The notes under the pieces are model-generated. The model saw only the letters and a program-made list of their open reading frames with translations, made no database searches and had not been told where the DNA came from. The translations under genes and the position numbers were made by a program. Below, one piece after another: positions 50,471-59,512 of a stretch of 64,000 bases of DNA (position 1 is the stretch's first letter; each line of letters begins with the position of its first letter). The DNA comes from Rheinheimera texasensis DSM 17496 (lineage in GTDB: Bacteria; Pseudomonadota; Gammaproteobacteria; Enterobacterales; Alteromonadaceae): assembly GCF_000711985.1 (NCBI RefSeq), contig NZ_KL544005.1:1005970-1069969 (forward strand), in the 5' to 3' direction.

Positions 50471-51871
50471 ATGAAAACTGCATGTTGCCTGCTGTTCTGC
50501 ACTAGCCTGGCGCAGGCTGCCACAGTCACGCTACCGGGCCCCGGCCCGCTCCCTGTCCGGCTGGAAGTAACAGGCACAGAGATCAGCAAGGCTGAGCAAC
50601 TGCAGCTGCAACAGTATCTGGAGCAGCAATGGCCCTGGCTCGCAGACGCCCGGTACTGGTCCGCCGCCGAGCAATTTGCCGCAACGGGAACTTGGCCAGC
50701 CGATGCAGTGTTATTGCGGCAGGCCTGGCAGCAATGCGAGGCCTGGTGGCAACAGCAGCGCAGTTATCATTGCCGCTTTGGCGCGGCCCGCAAGTTATGG
50801 GGTCTGGCATCGCAACAAGCCGCTGCCAGCGGCGAATTACCGGACCGGGTGAAACTGCGCCGCGAAGCACGCCAGCTGCTCAGTCTGCAGAGTGATGCAG
50901 TGCGGTTGCTGCCGGATCTGCAAGGTTTTGCCCAGGCAGTGTTGCTGGATAATCTGCTCACCCAAGCCAAAACCTTGTGGCCAGACGCCAGCTTGCAATT
51001 GCAATTTGGTCACTGGCGCGCACAGTTTGCAGACACGGCGCTGACGGTTCAGGCATTTGGTCAACCGACACAAAATCCGCTGACCGCCATCCGTTTACAG
51101 CAGCAAGTGTTGCTGCAGGCGAACGTGAATCATGCGATTGGCCCTGACGCCGTCTGGCATCCACTGGAAGCCTGGCCGGTGCAATATGGGCCTGCTGTGG
51201 CAGTGACCAGTCAAAGCTTCAGCCGCGCCTGGTTACTGGCGCAGGCGCTGACTGCCGTTAATCCCAAAGCGCGCACGCAATCTCTGCAGCAGACCGACGC
51301 AGCGCTGTGGCGTGAATGGCAACAAGACCCGACGGCAGCGCCACAGTTGCAGGCATCCGCCAGCTGGTTTGATCAGCTGCAAGCGGCGACGGCCTATCAG
51401 CAAAGCCAACAGCTGCAGTTGCAACTGGAATTGCCGGTGCAGCCGCGCCAGGCAAAACGGCCTTATGTCAGCGCCTGGCTCAGTCAGGATGGCCAATGGC
51501 AGGCGCAGCTGTTGCTGCTCGGGGAACAGCCACGCTGGTATGCGGAACTGCGCAGCTGGTGGCGTCAGGCCAATCAACAGAAAGGCCAACCCTTCGACCA
51601 GCTGGCAGGCGCCACGCGCAGAGCGGGTGTGCATCAGTTCCTGTGGGACGCCCGTCTGGCTGACGGCAGACCGCTGCCAGCCGGCGATTACATCTTACAT
51701 CTGGAAGCCGCGCGCGAAGGCGGCGGCCGCGAGCAACTGAAATTGCCGCTGCACTGGCCGCTGTCGCACCCCTTGGTGCTGCAGGGCCAGCACGAGCTGG
51801 GTCAGGTCCGCGTGGACGTTCGCCCGGCCGGCGACCCCACGCCGACCGCCGCGGTGCATCCGTCCGGCTAA
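50471..51871 (+). CDS. DUF2271 protein with possible degenerate ApbE-like N-terminus
   Basis: A 466-residue protein from the ATG at 50471 with a signal peptide (ends LAQAATV). The C-terminal ~120 residues (RPYVSAWLSQDGQWQAQLLLLGEQPRWYAELRSWWRQ, then GVHQFLWDARLADGRPLPAGDYILHLEAAREGGGRE) are a DUF2271 domain. The middle part (FGHWRAQFADTA; VAVTSQSFSRAWLLAQALTAVNPKA) is laid out like the last half of ApbE flavin transferases, but the metal-binding Asp and the HIID motif expected there are absent. DUF2271 and ApbE genes often neighbour each other in iron-reduction loci with PepSY proteins. A fused, inactive flavin-transferase relative is inferred; moderate confidence. Confidence 0.6.
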   Translation: MKTACCLLFCTSLAQAATVTLPGPGPLPVRLEVTGTEISKAEQLQLQQYLEQQWPWLADARYWSAAEQFAATGTWPADAVLLRQAWQQCEAWWQQQRSYHCRFGAARKLWGLASQQAAASGELPDRVKLRREARQLLSLQSDAVRLLPDLQGFAQAVLLDNLLTQAKTLWPDASLQLQFGHWRAQFADTALTVQAFGQPTQNPLTAIRLQQQVLLQANVNHAIGPDAVWHPLEAWPVQYGPAVAVTSQSFSRAWLLAQALTAVNPKARTQSLQQTDAALWREWQQDPTAAPQLQASASWFDQLQAATAYQQSQQLQLQLELPVQPRQAKRPYVSAWLSQDGQWQAQLLLLGEQPRWYAELRSWWRQANQQKGQPFDQLAGATRRAGVHQFLWDARLADGRPLPAGDYILHLEAAREGGGREQLKLPLHWPLSHPLVLQGQHELGQVRVDVRPAGDPTPTAAVHPSG

Positions 51872-51991
51872 GCGACAACAACCCCCGACTGCTTTTTGTA
51901 ATAACCGGCACTGCCTTTTGGCAGGGCCTGGCTGAGTACTACCCAAAACAGCCATTTGACCATGAAACATCTGATTGATAAGGAATCGAAC

Positions 51992-54298
51992 ATGTCACCC
52001 CGTTATTCATTGCTGATGCTGGCGTTAAGCCCTGTGTTACTGACCGCCAAAGTCTTTGCGGCCGATGCTGCCAGTGCCAAAACGCTGGAGGCTGTCGAAA
52101 TCAAAGCCAGCGAAATCAAAACCAGCCCGCAATTAAAACAACAGCAGGTCAGTGCCAAAGATATCGACAGCCAGCAAATCAGCAATCTCACAGATTTAGT
52201 GCGGATGGTGCCCGGCGTGAATCTGACTGACATCGGCCGCTTTGGCTCCAGCGGTTTTAATATCCGCGGTGTCGAAGGTGATCGCGTCAAAATTGCCGTG
52301 GATGGCTTAGCCCTTGGCGAAACCATGGACCCGGACAGCCATGCACCTTATGAGTTTTTCCGCTCCGGCCTTGGTGGCATCGACCCGGATGCATTAAAGC
52401 AGGTCAATATTCTCAAAGGCGCTGACGCCATCAGTGCCGGTAGTGGTGCCTTAGGCGGCGCCGTGCTGTTTTTGACCAAAGATCCGGCCGATTTCCTCAA
52501 TTCCAGTGGTGACGACGGCGCACTCAAGTTCAAAAGCCAATACAGCGGCAATAACAGTGAATGGCTGCACAGCATCACCGGCGCCGCCCGCACCGGCCGC
52601 TTAGAAAGCCTGCTCGTGTATAGCAGTCGCGATGGTGAAGAAAGCCAAAGTTATGACCGCCACAGCACCGTCACAGGCCCGGGTAGTACCAGCGCCGACC
52701 CGCTCAGCGCACAAAGCCGGAATTTATTACTGAAGCTGCAATACAGCTTGTTGCCGGAGCACAAAATCGGCTATAGCCTCGACAGCTACCAAACTGACAG
52801 CAGCTTGCAGAACCTGTCCCGGCAGGACCAAACCTACTTAAGCCGCACCGGTCTTGATGACAGCAACCGCGACAAACACAGCCTGCAATATGACTATCTG
52901 GCCGGCCTGGCTTTATTTGATACGCTGCAGCTGAAATTTGACCACCAAAACAGCCGCAACCACGGCCTGACGCGGATGACCGTCACTGCGACCTGCCCAC
53001 AGAATGTGAGCCCATGCATCCGCGAAGAAGACCGCGATTTCCGGCAGAAACTGACCCAATGGACCGCCGCTTTTGATAAAGAGCTGAACACAGAAAAACT
53101 GCTACAACAATGGACTTATGGTCTGCAGGCGCAAAACAAAACGGTCAGCTCAGTCGCGATAGACCGCCGCTTTGTCGGCCAGACCTCAACACTCGCGACC
53201 ACCGAAGTGGACCCGGCTTTTGTGCCGGTCACCGATATCAGCACCCGCTCGATCTATGCCCGTAACCTGCTGAGCCTGACCGACACGGCCTGGTCGTTCG
53301 GCCTTGGCGCGCGCTACGATTCAATCGATTACAACCCACAGTTGTCGGCGACTTACCAGGATAAAACCGGTTCAGTCAAAGCCGTCGATTTTGGCGCGGC
53401 CAGTTATCAGGCGCAGCTGCATTATCAGCTCGATGAGCGGCAACGCCTGAGCCTGCAGGCCGGCCGGGGTTTCCGCGCGCCGACCACCGAAGATATGTAT
53501 CTGCAGACCAGCACCACCAGTTTGCAGGAAGCGGTCAGCGGCAATACCGTGACGTTACCGACGGCGCAGGCCAACCCGGCATTAAAACCCGAGCACAGCC
53601 TGAATCTGGAGCTGTCGTACCAGCTGACGTTGGATAACAGCGCACATCAGCTGTCGTTATTTCGCGATAAATACAGCGACATGATCCAGAGCGGCCAGTT
53701 CACCATCAACCCCACCACCGTCTACCAAAGCTGTGTGCGCGGCGTCTGCAGCAAACAAAATGGCGCTGTGTACAGCATGCCGGTCAATATCGACTCGGCC
53801 GTGGTGAAAGGCATTGAACTGGAAGGCCATTGGCAACCAGACGCCCACTGGCGGCTGAACTGGGCAGCAACTTACCAGAGCGGTGAAGAACAAAATGGCG
53901 AGCCGCTGCTCAGCGTGATGCCATGGAGTGCCGTGCTGGGCGTCGGTTATCAGCTCAATGACGATATCCGGTTATTGCTGAATAACCGTTATCAGGCGGC
54001 AAAAAGCAGCTCAGACGCCTGGGTCTATAACAGCAGTGGCGCACAAACAGCTGCCACGCCTTATTTAAGTGACAGCGCCTTCGTCAGCGACTTGTCGTTG
54101 CAATGGCAAGTGCTGGATCAGCTGGCGCTGACCGCCGGGGTGTTTAATCTGCTGGACCAGGAATATTATCGCTGGGAGCGGCTGCAATATGTCACGCAAT
54201 CAGTGGGCGCGGTGCGCGGCGGTGTCAGTGGTGATGGCATCCGGCGTTATCTGGAAAGTGGCCGTTATGGCAAGGTCAGCCTGACGCTGAGCTTCTAA
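51992..54298 (+). CDS. TonB-dependent haem/haemoglobin-type receptor
   Basis: A 768-residue protein from the ATG at 51992 (AAGGAA upstream) with a signal peptide (ends KVFAADA). Plug domain: SNLTDLVRMVPGVNLTDIGRFGSSGFNIRGVEGDRVKIAVDGLALGE and VNILKGADAISAGSGALGGAVLF. The barrel ends with KVSLTLSF. The DGLALGETMDPDSHAPYEFFRSG segment is the style of the haemoglobin/transferrin/lactoferrin receptor family. Fur boxes ahead of the operon support an iron substrate, most likely haem. The gene ends in a strong terminator. Confidence 0.88.
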   Translation: MSPRYSLLMLALSPVLLTAKVFAADAASAKTLEAVEIKASEIKTSPQLKQQQVSAKDIDSQQISNLTDLVRMVPGVNLTDIGRFGSSGFNIRGVEGDRVKIAVDGLALGETMDPDSHAPYEFFRSGLGGIDPDALKQVNILKGADAISAGSGALGGAVLFLTKDPADFLNSSGDDGALKFKSQYSGNNSEWLHSITGAARTGRLESLLVYSSRDGEESQSYDRHSTVTGPGSTSADPLSAQSRNLLLKLQYSLLPEHKIGYSLDSYQTDSSLQNLSRQDQTYLSRTGLDDSNRDKHSLQYDYLAGLALFDTLQLKFDHQNSRNHGLTRMTVTATCPQNVSPCIREEDRDFRQKLTQWTAAFDKELNTEKLLQQWTYGLQAQNKTVSSVAIDRRFVGQTSTLATTEVDPAFVPVTDISTRSIYARNLLSLTDTAWSFGLGARYDSIDYNPQLSATYQDKTGSVKAVDFGAASYQAQLHYQLDERQRLSLQAGRGFRAPTTEDMYLQTSTTSLQEAVSGNTVTLPTAQANPALKPEHSLNLELSYQLTLDNSAHQLSLFRDKYSDMIQSGQFTINPTTVYQSCVRGVCSKQNGAVYSMPVNIDSAVVKGIELEGHWQPDAHWRLNWAATYQSGEEQNGEPLLSVMPWSAVLGVGYQLNDDIRLLLNNRYQAAKSSSDAWVYNSSGAQTAATPYLSDSAFVSDLSLQWQVLDQLALTAGVFNLLDQEYYRWERLQYVTQSVGAVRGGVSGDGIRRYLESGRYGKVSLTLSF

Positions 54299-54316
54299 AC
54301 TGCGTCTTTGCCAACA

Positions 54317-54346
54317 GGCAGAGATCCAGCGATCTCTGCCTTTTTT
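54317..54346 (+). terminator. Rho-independent terminator after the iron operon
   Basis: GGCAGAGATC (54317-54326) and GATCTCTGCC (54331-54340) form a perfect 10-bp stem with a CAGC loop, followed by TTTTTT. Confidence 0.95.
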
Positions 54347-54362
54347 GTCACAGTGCTGGCCA

Positions 54363-55283
54363 TCAACCAGACGCAACAGCAGCACTAAGCTCCCGGTACA
54401 AAGCTTTATGATGGTCGCTCAGAACCGCGACATCAACCTGCTGCAAATAACCGCGCGCTTTGGCCGGTGCCTGCAGTGCCAGATAGAGCTCGCTAAGGCG
54501 CAGCCGGTGAATGGACTGCTGCAAATCGTCTATGCCGGGGCGCATATAAGGCAATGATTTTTCATAATAATCCACCGCTAACCCCAACTGCCCGAGCAGC
54601 TGATAAGTGCGTGCCAGATTACCGTGCGCGACAATAATGTCGTGATGACGGTCACTGGGCAGGATCGCATCGAGTGCCTGCTTGCGATAATAAGCGGCAT
54701 CATCAAGCTGCTTCAAAGCATGGCGGACCAGCGCTTTATTGCTGTTCAGTTCAAACACAAACTGCGGATCGCGGCTTTTGGCAAAACGCTGCTCTGCTTG
54801 CAACAGCAACTGCCAGGCTTTGTCATTTTGCCCGGCAACGGCCTGCAAATTCGCCAGCTCCAGCACCCGCATCGGGTCAGCAAAAGCCTGATAAATCGCC
54901 TCAAGCTGCCGGCTCGCCAGCTCAGTGTAATAAGCCGCCTGGGCGTCATCACCGCGGGCTATTAAAGTTTTGGCCTGATAAAAATACAGCTGAGTGCGAA
55001 AGGCCACAGGCGCATCGGCAATTTTCAGCAGCTGATTGCTTTCATCATACAATTGGCGGAACTGATGATTCACATACAGATAATCCAGCCGGTACGACTG
55101 CAGCTTAAACCACAGCAACGTATGCAGCGGTGTCTGCGAAAGCGCCTGCTGCAACAATTCGGCACAGGGCGTGGCCGGTTGCTGCAGGCAAAACTCTTCA
55201 TGATCACTCAGGTGCTCAGCCGCTTGAACGCCTGGCAGCAAACTGCTGCACATTAGTGTGAGGGGAATTAGGTTTAATTTCAT
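54363..55283 (-). CDS. Secreted TPR-like protein, tandem paralogue 2
   Basis: A 306-residue protein with a signal peptide (ends GVQAAEHL). AEHLSDHEEFCLQQPATPC at the mature start includes a Cys pair; the rest is TPR-like (FRTQLYFYQAKTLIARGDDAQAAYY, FVFELNSNKALVRHALKQLDDAAYYRKQALD, AHGNLARTYQLLGQLGLAVDYYEKSL). About half the residues match the gene just upstream, so this is a recent tandem duplicate. Function unknown; periplasmic protein-interaction role inferred. Confidence 0.75.
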   Translation of the reverse strand: MKLNLIPLTLMCSSLLPGVQAAEHLSDHEEFCLQQPATPCAELLQQALSQTPLHTLLWFKLQSYRLDYLYVNHQFRQLYDESNQLLKIADAPVAFRTQLYFYQAKTLIARGDDAQAAYYTELASRQLEAIYQAFADPMRVLELANLQAVAGQNDKAWQLLLQAEQRFAKSRDPQFVFELNSNKALVRHALKQLDDAAYYRKQALDAILPSDRHHDIIVAHGNLARTYQLLGQLGLAVDYYEKSLPYMRPGIDDLQQSIHRLRLSELYLALQAPAKARGYLQQVDVAVLSDHHKALYRELSAAVASG

Positions 55284-55315
55284 CAGTCTGGTTGTACCTC
55301 AGCCAACGATCATCG

Positions 55316-56272
55316 TCAATCGGCGTCGCACTGCGCTATTGCCTTGCTGGCAACAAGCTGCTGGTGCAGGTATTGATAAAGTGACTGGTAAGTCGTCTCG
55401 ACCAGCTGCGGCTCGACCTGACTGAATATCTGCCTTGCGCCAGCCAGATCCTGCAACTGACAATGGACCTGACTAAGGCGCAATAAGCGCATTTGCCGGC
55501 GCACATCGTCCGCCCCCGGATTCATCCGCGCTAAGGCCTGCTGGTAATATTGCTGCGCCAACCCATATTGGCCGAGTAACTGATAAGTCCGGCCCAGATT
55601 GCCGTAAGCGACGCTGATTTTGCCGTCGTCGCCGCTGGGTAAAATGGTGTCTAATGCCAGTTTGCGCGCATAGGCAGCGTCTGCCATCTGCCCGTTTGCC
55701 TGCTGCACCAGCGCTTTGTTGGTATAAAGCTCAAACAAAAATACCGGATCTTTGCTTTTGGCAAAGCGGGCTTCTGCCTGCATCAACAGCTGCCAGGCCT
55801 GCGTTTGTTGCCCCATCACGGTTTGCAGATTGGCCAGCTCCACCAATCGCAGCGGGTCAGCAAAGGCCTGAAATAATTGCGCCAGGTCTGCAGCAGCCAA
55901 ATCAGCGTAATGCTGCGCCTGCAACAATTGGCCATTGCTGTGCAGAATTTTGGCCTGATAGAAATACAGCTGCGTGCGAAACACCGGTGGCATGTCTTCC
56001 AGTTGCAATAACTGGGTCGTTTGTTGCGCCAGTTGCTGGTCCAGATGTTTATCAAACAGGTAATCGAGCTGATAGGATTTCAGCTGATACCAGCGCACCG
56101 AAAAAGGCTTAGCGCTGTCCAACTGTTGCTGCAGCAATGCCAGGCAATCCTGCCGCGCCGCGCTTTGGCAAAAAGCTTCATGATCGTTGAGGTGCTCAGC
56201 CGCCTGAGCCACTGTCATCATCACAGACCACAACATACAGAACAGCAGCCAACACAGCTTCATACGACACAA
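55316..56272 (-). CDS. Secreted TPR-like protein, tandem paralogue 1
   Basis: A 318-residue protein with a signal peptide (ends VAQAAEHL; an ATG nine bases in is an alternative start). It shares AEHL-DHE-FC, FRTQLYFYQAKIL, QAFADP-R-ELANLQ and the AYGNLGRTYQLLGQYGLA TPR with its neighbour. The N-terminal Cys pair (FCQSAARQDC) is kept. 32 bp separate the two genes, so they are an operon. The third relative is at 12510-13436. Confidence 0.75.
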   Translation of the reverse strand: MCRMKLCWLLFCMLWSVMMTVAQAAEHLNDHEAFCQSAARQDCLALLQQQLDSAKPFSVRWYQLKSYQLDYLFDKHLDQQLAQQTTQLLQLEDMPPVFRTQLYFYQAKILHSNGQLLQAQHYADLAAADLAQLFQAFADPLRLVELANLQTVMGQQTQAWQLLMQAEARFAKSKDPVFLFELYTNKALVQQANGQMADAAYARKLALDTILPSGDDGKISVAYGNLGRTYQLLGQYGLAQQYYQQALARMNPGADDVRRQMRLLRLSQVHCQLQDLAGARQIFSQVEPQLVETTYQSLYQYLHQQLVASKAIAQCDAD

Positions 56273-56474
56273 TGAATCAATTAAGTTTTTGCTGTTTTAC
56301 CTGCTGGCAGCTGTTTGGTCAATCACTGTGAAAGTCAAAGCGTTCTTTGCCTGAACAAAGAAACATATCGAAACTTTCTTTAATTTTCTTTTTATCAATG
56401 TTTTGTTATGGTGCTGTGGCGTTTCTGCCAATTGCAACCGGTCTGCTGTGCCATTCCCGACAAGGACTTCTGTG
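56273..56474. promoter_or_regulatory. Divergent promoter region with inverted repeat
   Basis: TTCTTTG-CCTGAA-CAAAGAA (56343-56362) is a 7-bp inverted repeat with a 6-base spacer, followed by an AT-rich stretch rich in TTTCTTT. This is a likely control region for the TPR pair and/or the plus-strand gene at 56475. Confidence 0.35.
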
Positions 56475-57110
56475 GTGAAAATCTTATATCTTGTGCTCGC
56501 TGGTCTGCTGTTTCTCAGTACTTGCAGCTTTTTTTATCTGCAAATGAATGAAAAATATCCGTCGTTACCTGCAACAGTTGCTGTCAGCAATACTTCAATT
56601 CAGCCCCGATCTGCAGCTGAAGCGCAAACCCAAACGCCGCAGCCGACAGTGCTGGGTGCTGCGGTCGGTGGCAGTATTTCGGAAGGATTCGTAAGCGACA
56701 AATCAGTGCCGCAGCCAGCCGATTTTGTCCAGTTTGACGGCGGGGAACTGGTACTAAAACTCAATGGTATGAAACAGCTGAATGACGCAGGCCGCATCGA
56801 TAGTTTTGCCAAAGCGCTGCGGGCAGAGCCGCGCAGTGATGCATCGCTTGCCGCCGAGCGGCAACTGACCGAATTACTGCAAACGAAGGTACAAACTTTC
56901 CGCCAGTCTGCGCTCAGCCGGATTGATTGCGGTGAGTATTTTTGTCTGGTGGTGGCGCCGGTGCAGCAACCAGACCAGTTGTTCAACGAGTTTCTGCAAC
57001 ACAGTAAACCGCTACGCTTTGGCTCCGGCAGTTTTTATAACTTTCAAAGTAATGGCGAGCTTTATAACAGCCTGGTGCTGAGCCTCAGCGCCAATACAGT
57101 TATACAGTAA
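56475..57110 (+). CDS. Membrane-anchored periplasmic protein of unknown function
   Basis: About 211 residues. The start is a GTG at 56475 (AAGGA eight bases upstream; the preceding GTG is also possible), giving MKILYLVLAGLLFLSTCSFFYLQ as an uncleaved anchor or signal. A Pro/Thr/Gln-rich linker follows (about 30-70), then a globular part with SRIDCGEYFCLVVAP, where a close Cys pair could form a disulfide. No family recognised. Single gene, convergent with the GH20 gene (18 bp gap). Confidence 0.6.
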   Translation: MKILYLVLAGLLFLSTCSFFYLQMNEKYPSLPATVAVSNTSIQPRSAAEAQTQTPQPTVLGAAVGGSISEGFVSDKSVPQPADFVQFDGGELVLKLNGMKQLNDAGRIDSFAKALRAEPRSDASLAAERQLTELLQTKVQTFRQSALSRIDCGEYFCLVVAPVQQPDQLFNEFLQHSKPLRFGSGSFYNFQSNGELYNSLVLSLSANTVIQ

Positions 57111-57128
57111 ACTGCACTTTCGCTCGGA

Positions 57129-59510
57129 CTAAAGCGCTGCCGCGCAGCGGTCGGCCCAGTCGAGTGCTGCCGCGGCTGGTGCAAACAGCAGTTCCGCCTG
57201 CGGCTTTAATAGCTGCAGCAAAGCTTCGGCCTGCTCTGCTGCTGACAACTTCGCGCTGATGATTTGACTAAACTGCTGTTGCTGTACCAGCAACCGCTGC
57301 AGTTCTGCCGATTTGGCTGCGACGCTACTCAGCTGCTGTTGTTGCTGTGAAAACGCCTGTTGCCACACCGGCCAGTCCGCCGGCAACTGACAGGGCGCTG
57401 CCTGCGCAAAACCCTGCTGCAAAGCCAGCAGCGCCGGCGACTCCAGCATTAAGCTGTCGGCAAGCTGCGTCAACGGCTCATCCAGATGATAACGGTCTGC
57501 TGCGGTTTTCAGATGGTGACGGCCGTAATAATGCAGCGGCTGCAAATACTGGCTGAAGTCCTGCAGCGCCTGGTTCTGCGCGCTTGTCAAAGCCCCAAGT
57601 TCCTGCTTCGCCCATTGTTGCAAACTGGCACTGGCCTGAACACGGTGTTTGAGACCAATCTGCGCGGCATAGTTATCCATTGTAATTAACCGTTGTGACA
57701 GGTTGGCCGTTGCATCCGCAGCAGTCGCCGCCGGTGACCAAAACCGTTCTGCCACTACAAACAACCGCGGCCAGAGTTTTAAGTCGAGCAGCTGCGGCGC
57801 GACCAGCTCAGACCAAAGCGCCGCTTCGCCACCCCATAGCAATTGCTGCTGCGCATCGGTTAATACCGCTGTGCTGGCAAGCACTGTATAAGGCTCGGGC
57901 TCTAACATCAGCGGATAACTATGATTGCCAATCAGCGCCAGCGCTTGGGCTGGTTTGCCGTCTTTCAGACTAAAACGCAGCTGCACAGGCCCGAGATAAT
58001 TATTGGCATCAACCCGCAGCTGCTGTGTGTTTGCCAAAGACTTGTTGGCCAAAGGCCAGCTGCGCACTTGGGCCGGCACCACACCCCGGCCTGTCGCCGC
58101 CAGGCTGCCTTGCCAGTCACCGTTTTTTGTCTGATACAAGCGGACCGTGCCAGTCACAGTCTTGCCGTTTAAGCGCTGCAAGCTGAAGGCAAACTGCAGT
58201 TGTTGTAGTGTTTGTGGCGGCGCTGTCACCGGCATGGTCACCGCCAGCGGGTCGTTCTGCGCGTGATAAGACGCGGGCTGCGGCATATCAAGATAAAAAC
58301 CTGCTGATAGCAGCGCCGGATGACCAGCCCGCACCGCAGCACCGAGCGCGTCCTGGCCCTGCCAGCTTTGCACCACCGTAGTTTTCGGCAATTGCGGATG
58401 CAAGGTTTCATCCCAGCCAATCATCCGGCGCTGCTGCTGGGCGAGCAGCGCTGCCAGTTTCTGATTAAACCAGGCCTGCAGCGCATGGCCGTCCACCAGT
58501 AGCTGCTGTTGCATCAGCTGCTGAATATTAGTGTTCGCCAGCCAATAATCAGCTTTCACTTCATCGCCGCCAATATGCAGATAAGGGTCCGGAAACAGCT
58601 GGCGCCACTCTGCGACCAGCGCGCTGATAAACTGCCAGCTCTCTGCTTTGCTGACATCCAGCACCGGCGCAAACACGCCAAAACGCCGCTCCGGTGGTAG
58701 CGGCTGTATACCCTTTTTGTCCAGCATCGCATCCGGCCAGGCTAATAGTTCCGGATAAGCCATGCCAATCGCCGAGGCATGACCCGGCACGTCCAGCTCT
58801 GGCACCACCCGGATGCCCCGCGCTGCGGCATAGCTCACCAGCTCGCGTACTTGCTGCTGGCTATAAAACTGGCCCTGACTCGCTAACTGGTGCAGCTTCG
58901 GATAAGCCTGAGATTCAATACGCCAACCCTGATCATCGGTCAAATGCCAATGCAGCACATTGAGTTTGGCCGCCGCCATGCCGTCCAGCGTGCGGCGGAT
59001 ATCAGAGAGAGGAATAAAACGCCGCGCACTGTCGAGCAACAATCCACGCCAGCGAAACCGCGGTTTATCGCTGATTGTCAGCAGCGGCAGCTGGCAGGTA
59101 TTGCTGTCACAACTGACCAGCTGGCTCAGAGTCATCAGGCCATACAATACGCCGGTGCTGCTGTGCGCATCGAGGCGGACTCGGTCCGCGTCAATTTGCA
59201 GCTGATAACTTTCGTCATCGTCCGGGCCGGGCAGCGGAATGGCTGCCCGATAGCGGATCTGCAGCTGTGCGCCCGCAGCAGGCGAGGCTTTAAAAGTGAG
59301 CTGCGGCTGGAATTGTGCCAGTAGTTGCAGTGCTTGCCCGACCGCAGCACTGTCCGGCCCGTCCACCGCAACGCCGATGGTTTTTGCCAGCAACATTTCA
59401 CCGCTACCAGCCTGTATCTTTGCCGGTTTTGGCATTAAAACGGGTTCGGCCTTTGTCGTTGCGGCAAAGAGCTGTGTAACCACACAGATAAACATCAGCA
59501 GCTGTCGCAT
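57129..59510 (-). CDS. Secreted GH20 beta-N-acetylhexosaminidase
   Basis: A 793-residue protein with a signal peptide (ends ATTKAEP). GH20b N-domain (about 25-150), then the catalytic TIM barrel: RWRGLLLDSARRFIPLSDIRRTLDGMAAAKLNVLHWHLTDDQGWRIE, VVPELDVPGHASA, YLHIGGDEVKADYW (catalytic Asp-Glu about 313-314) and IGWDETLHP. It removes terminal GlcNAc (or GalNAc) by substrate-assisted catalysis. The C-terminal 300 residues include a beta domain, then a helical region. It is last in the right-edge operon behind the sugar kinase, so chitin-oligosaccharide or chitobionic acid cleavage is a plausible role. Confidence 0.92.
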   Translation of the reverse strand: MRQLLMFICVVTQLFAATTKAEPVLMPKPAKIQAGSGEMLLAKTIGVAVDGPDSAAVGQALQLLAQFQPQLTFKASPAAGAQLQIRYRAAIPLPGPDDDESYQLQIDADRVRLDAHSSTGVLYGLMTLSQLVSCDSNTCQLPLLTISDKPRFRWRGLLLDSARRFIPLSDIRRTLDGMAAAKLNVLHWHLTDDQGWRIESQAYPKLHQLASQGQFYSQQQVRELVSYAAARGIRVVPELDVPGHASAIGMAYPELLAWPDAMLDKKGIQPLPPERRFGVFAPVLDVSKAESWQFISALVAEWRQLFPDPYLHIGGDEVKADYWLANTNIQQLMQQQLLVDGHALQAWFNQKLAALLAQQQRRMIGWDETLHPQLPKTTVVQSWQGQDALGAAVRAGHPALLSAGFYLDMPQPASYHAQNDPLAVTMPVTAPPQTLQQLQFAFSLQRLNGKTVTGTVRLYQTKNGDWQGSLAATGRGVVPAQVRSWPLANKSLANTQQLRVDANNYLGPVQLRFSLKDGKPAQALALIGNHSYPLMLEPEPYTVLASTAVLTDAQQQLLWGGEAALWSELVAPQLLDLKLWPRLFVVAERFWSPAATAADATANLSQRLITMDNYAAQIGLKHRVQASASLQQWAKQELGALTSAQNQALQDFSQYLQPLHYYGRHHLKTAADRYHLDEPLTQLADSLMLESPALLALQQGFAQAAPCQLPADWPVWQQAFSQQQQQLSSVAAKSAELQRLLVQQQQFSQIISAKLSAAEQAEALLQLLKPQAELLFAPAAAALDWADRCAAAL

Positions 59511-59512
59511 GC

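Noticed and set aside
51480-51911. Arg/Pro/Ala-rich minus-strand open frame at the end of the DUF2271 gene
   Set aside because: Composition is typical of an antisense shadow of GC-rich coding DNA; no start signal.
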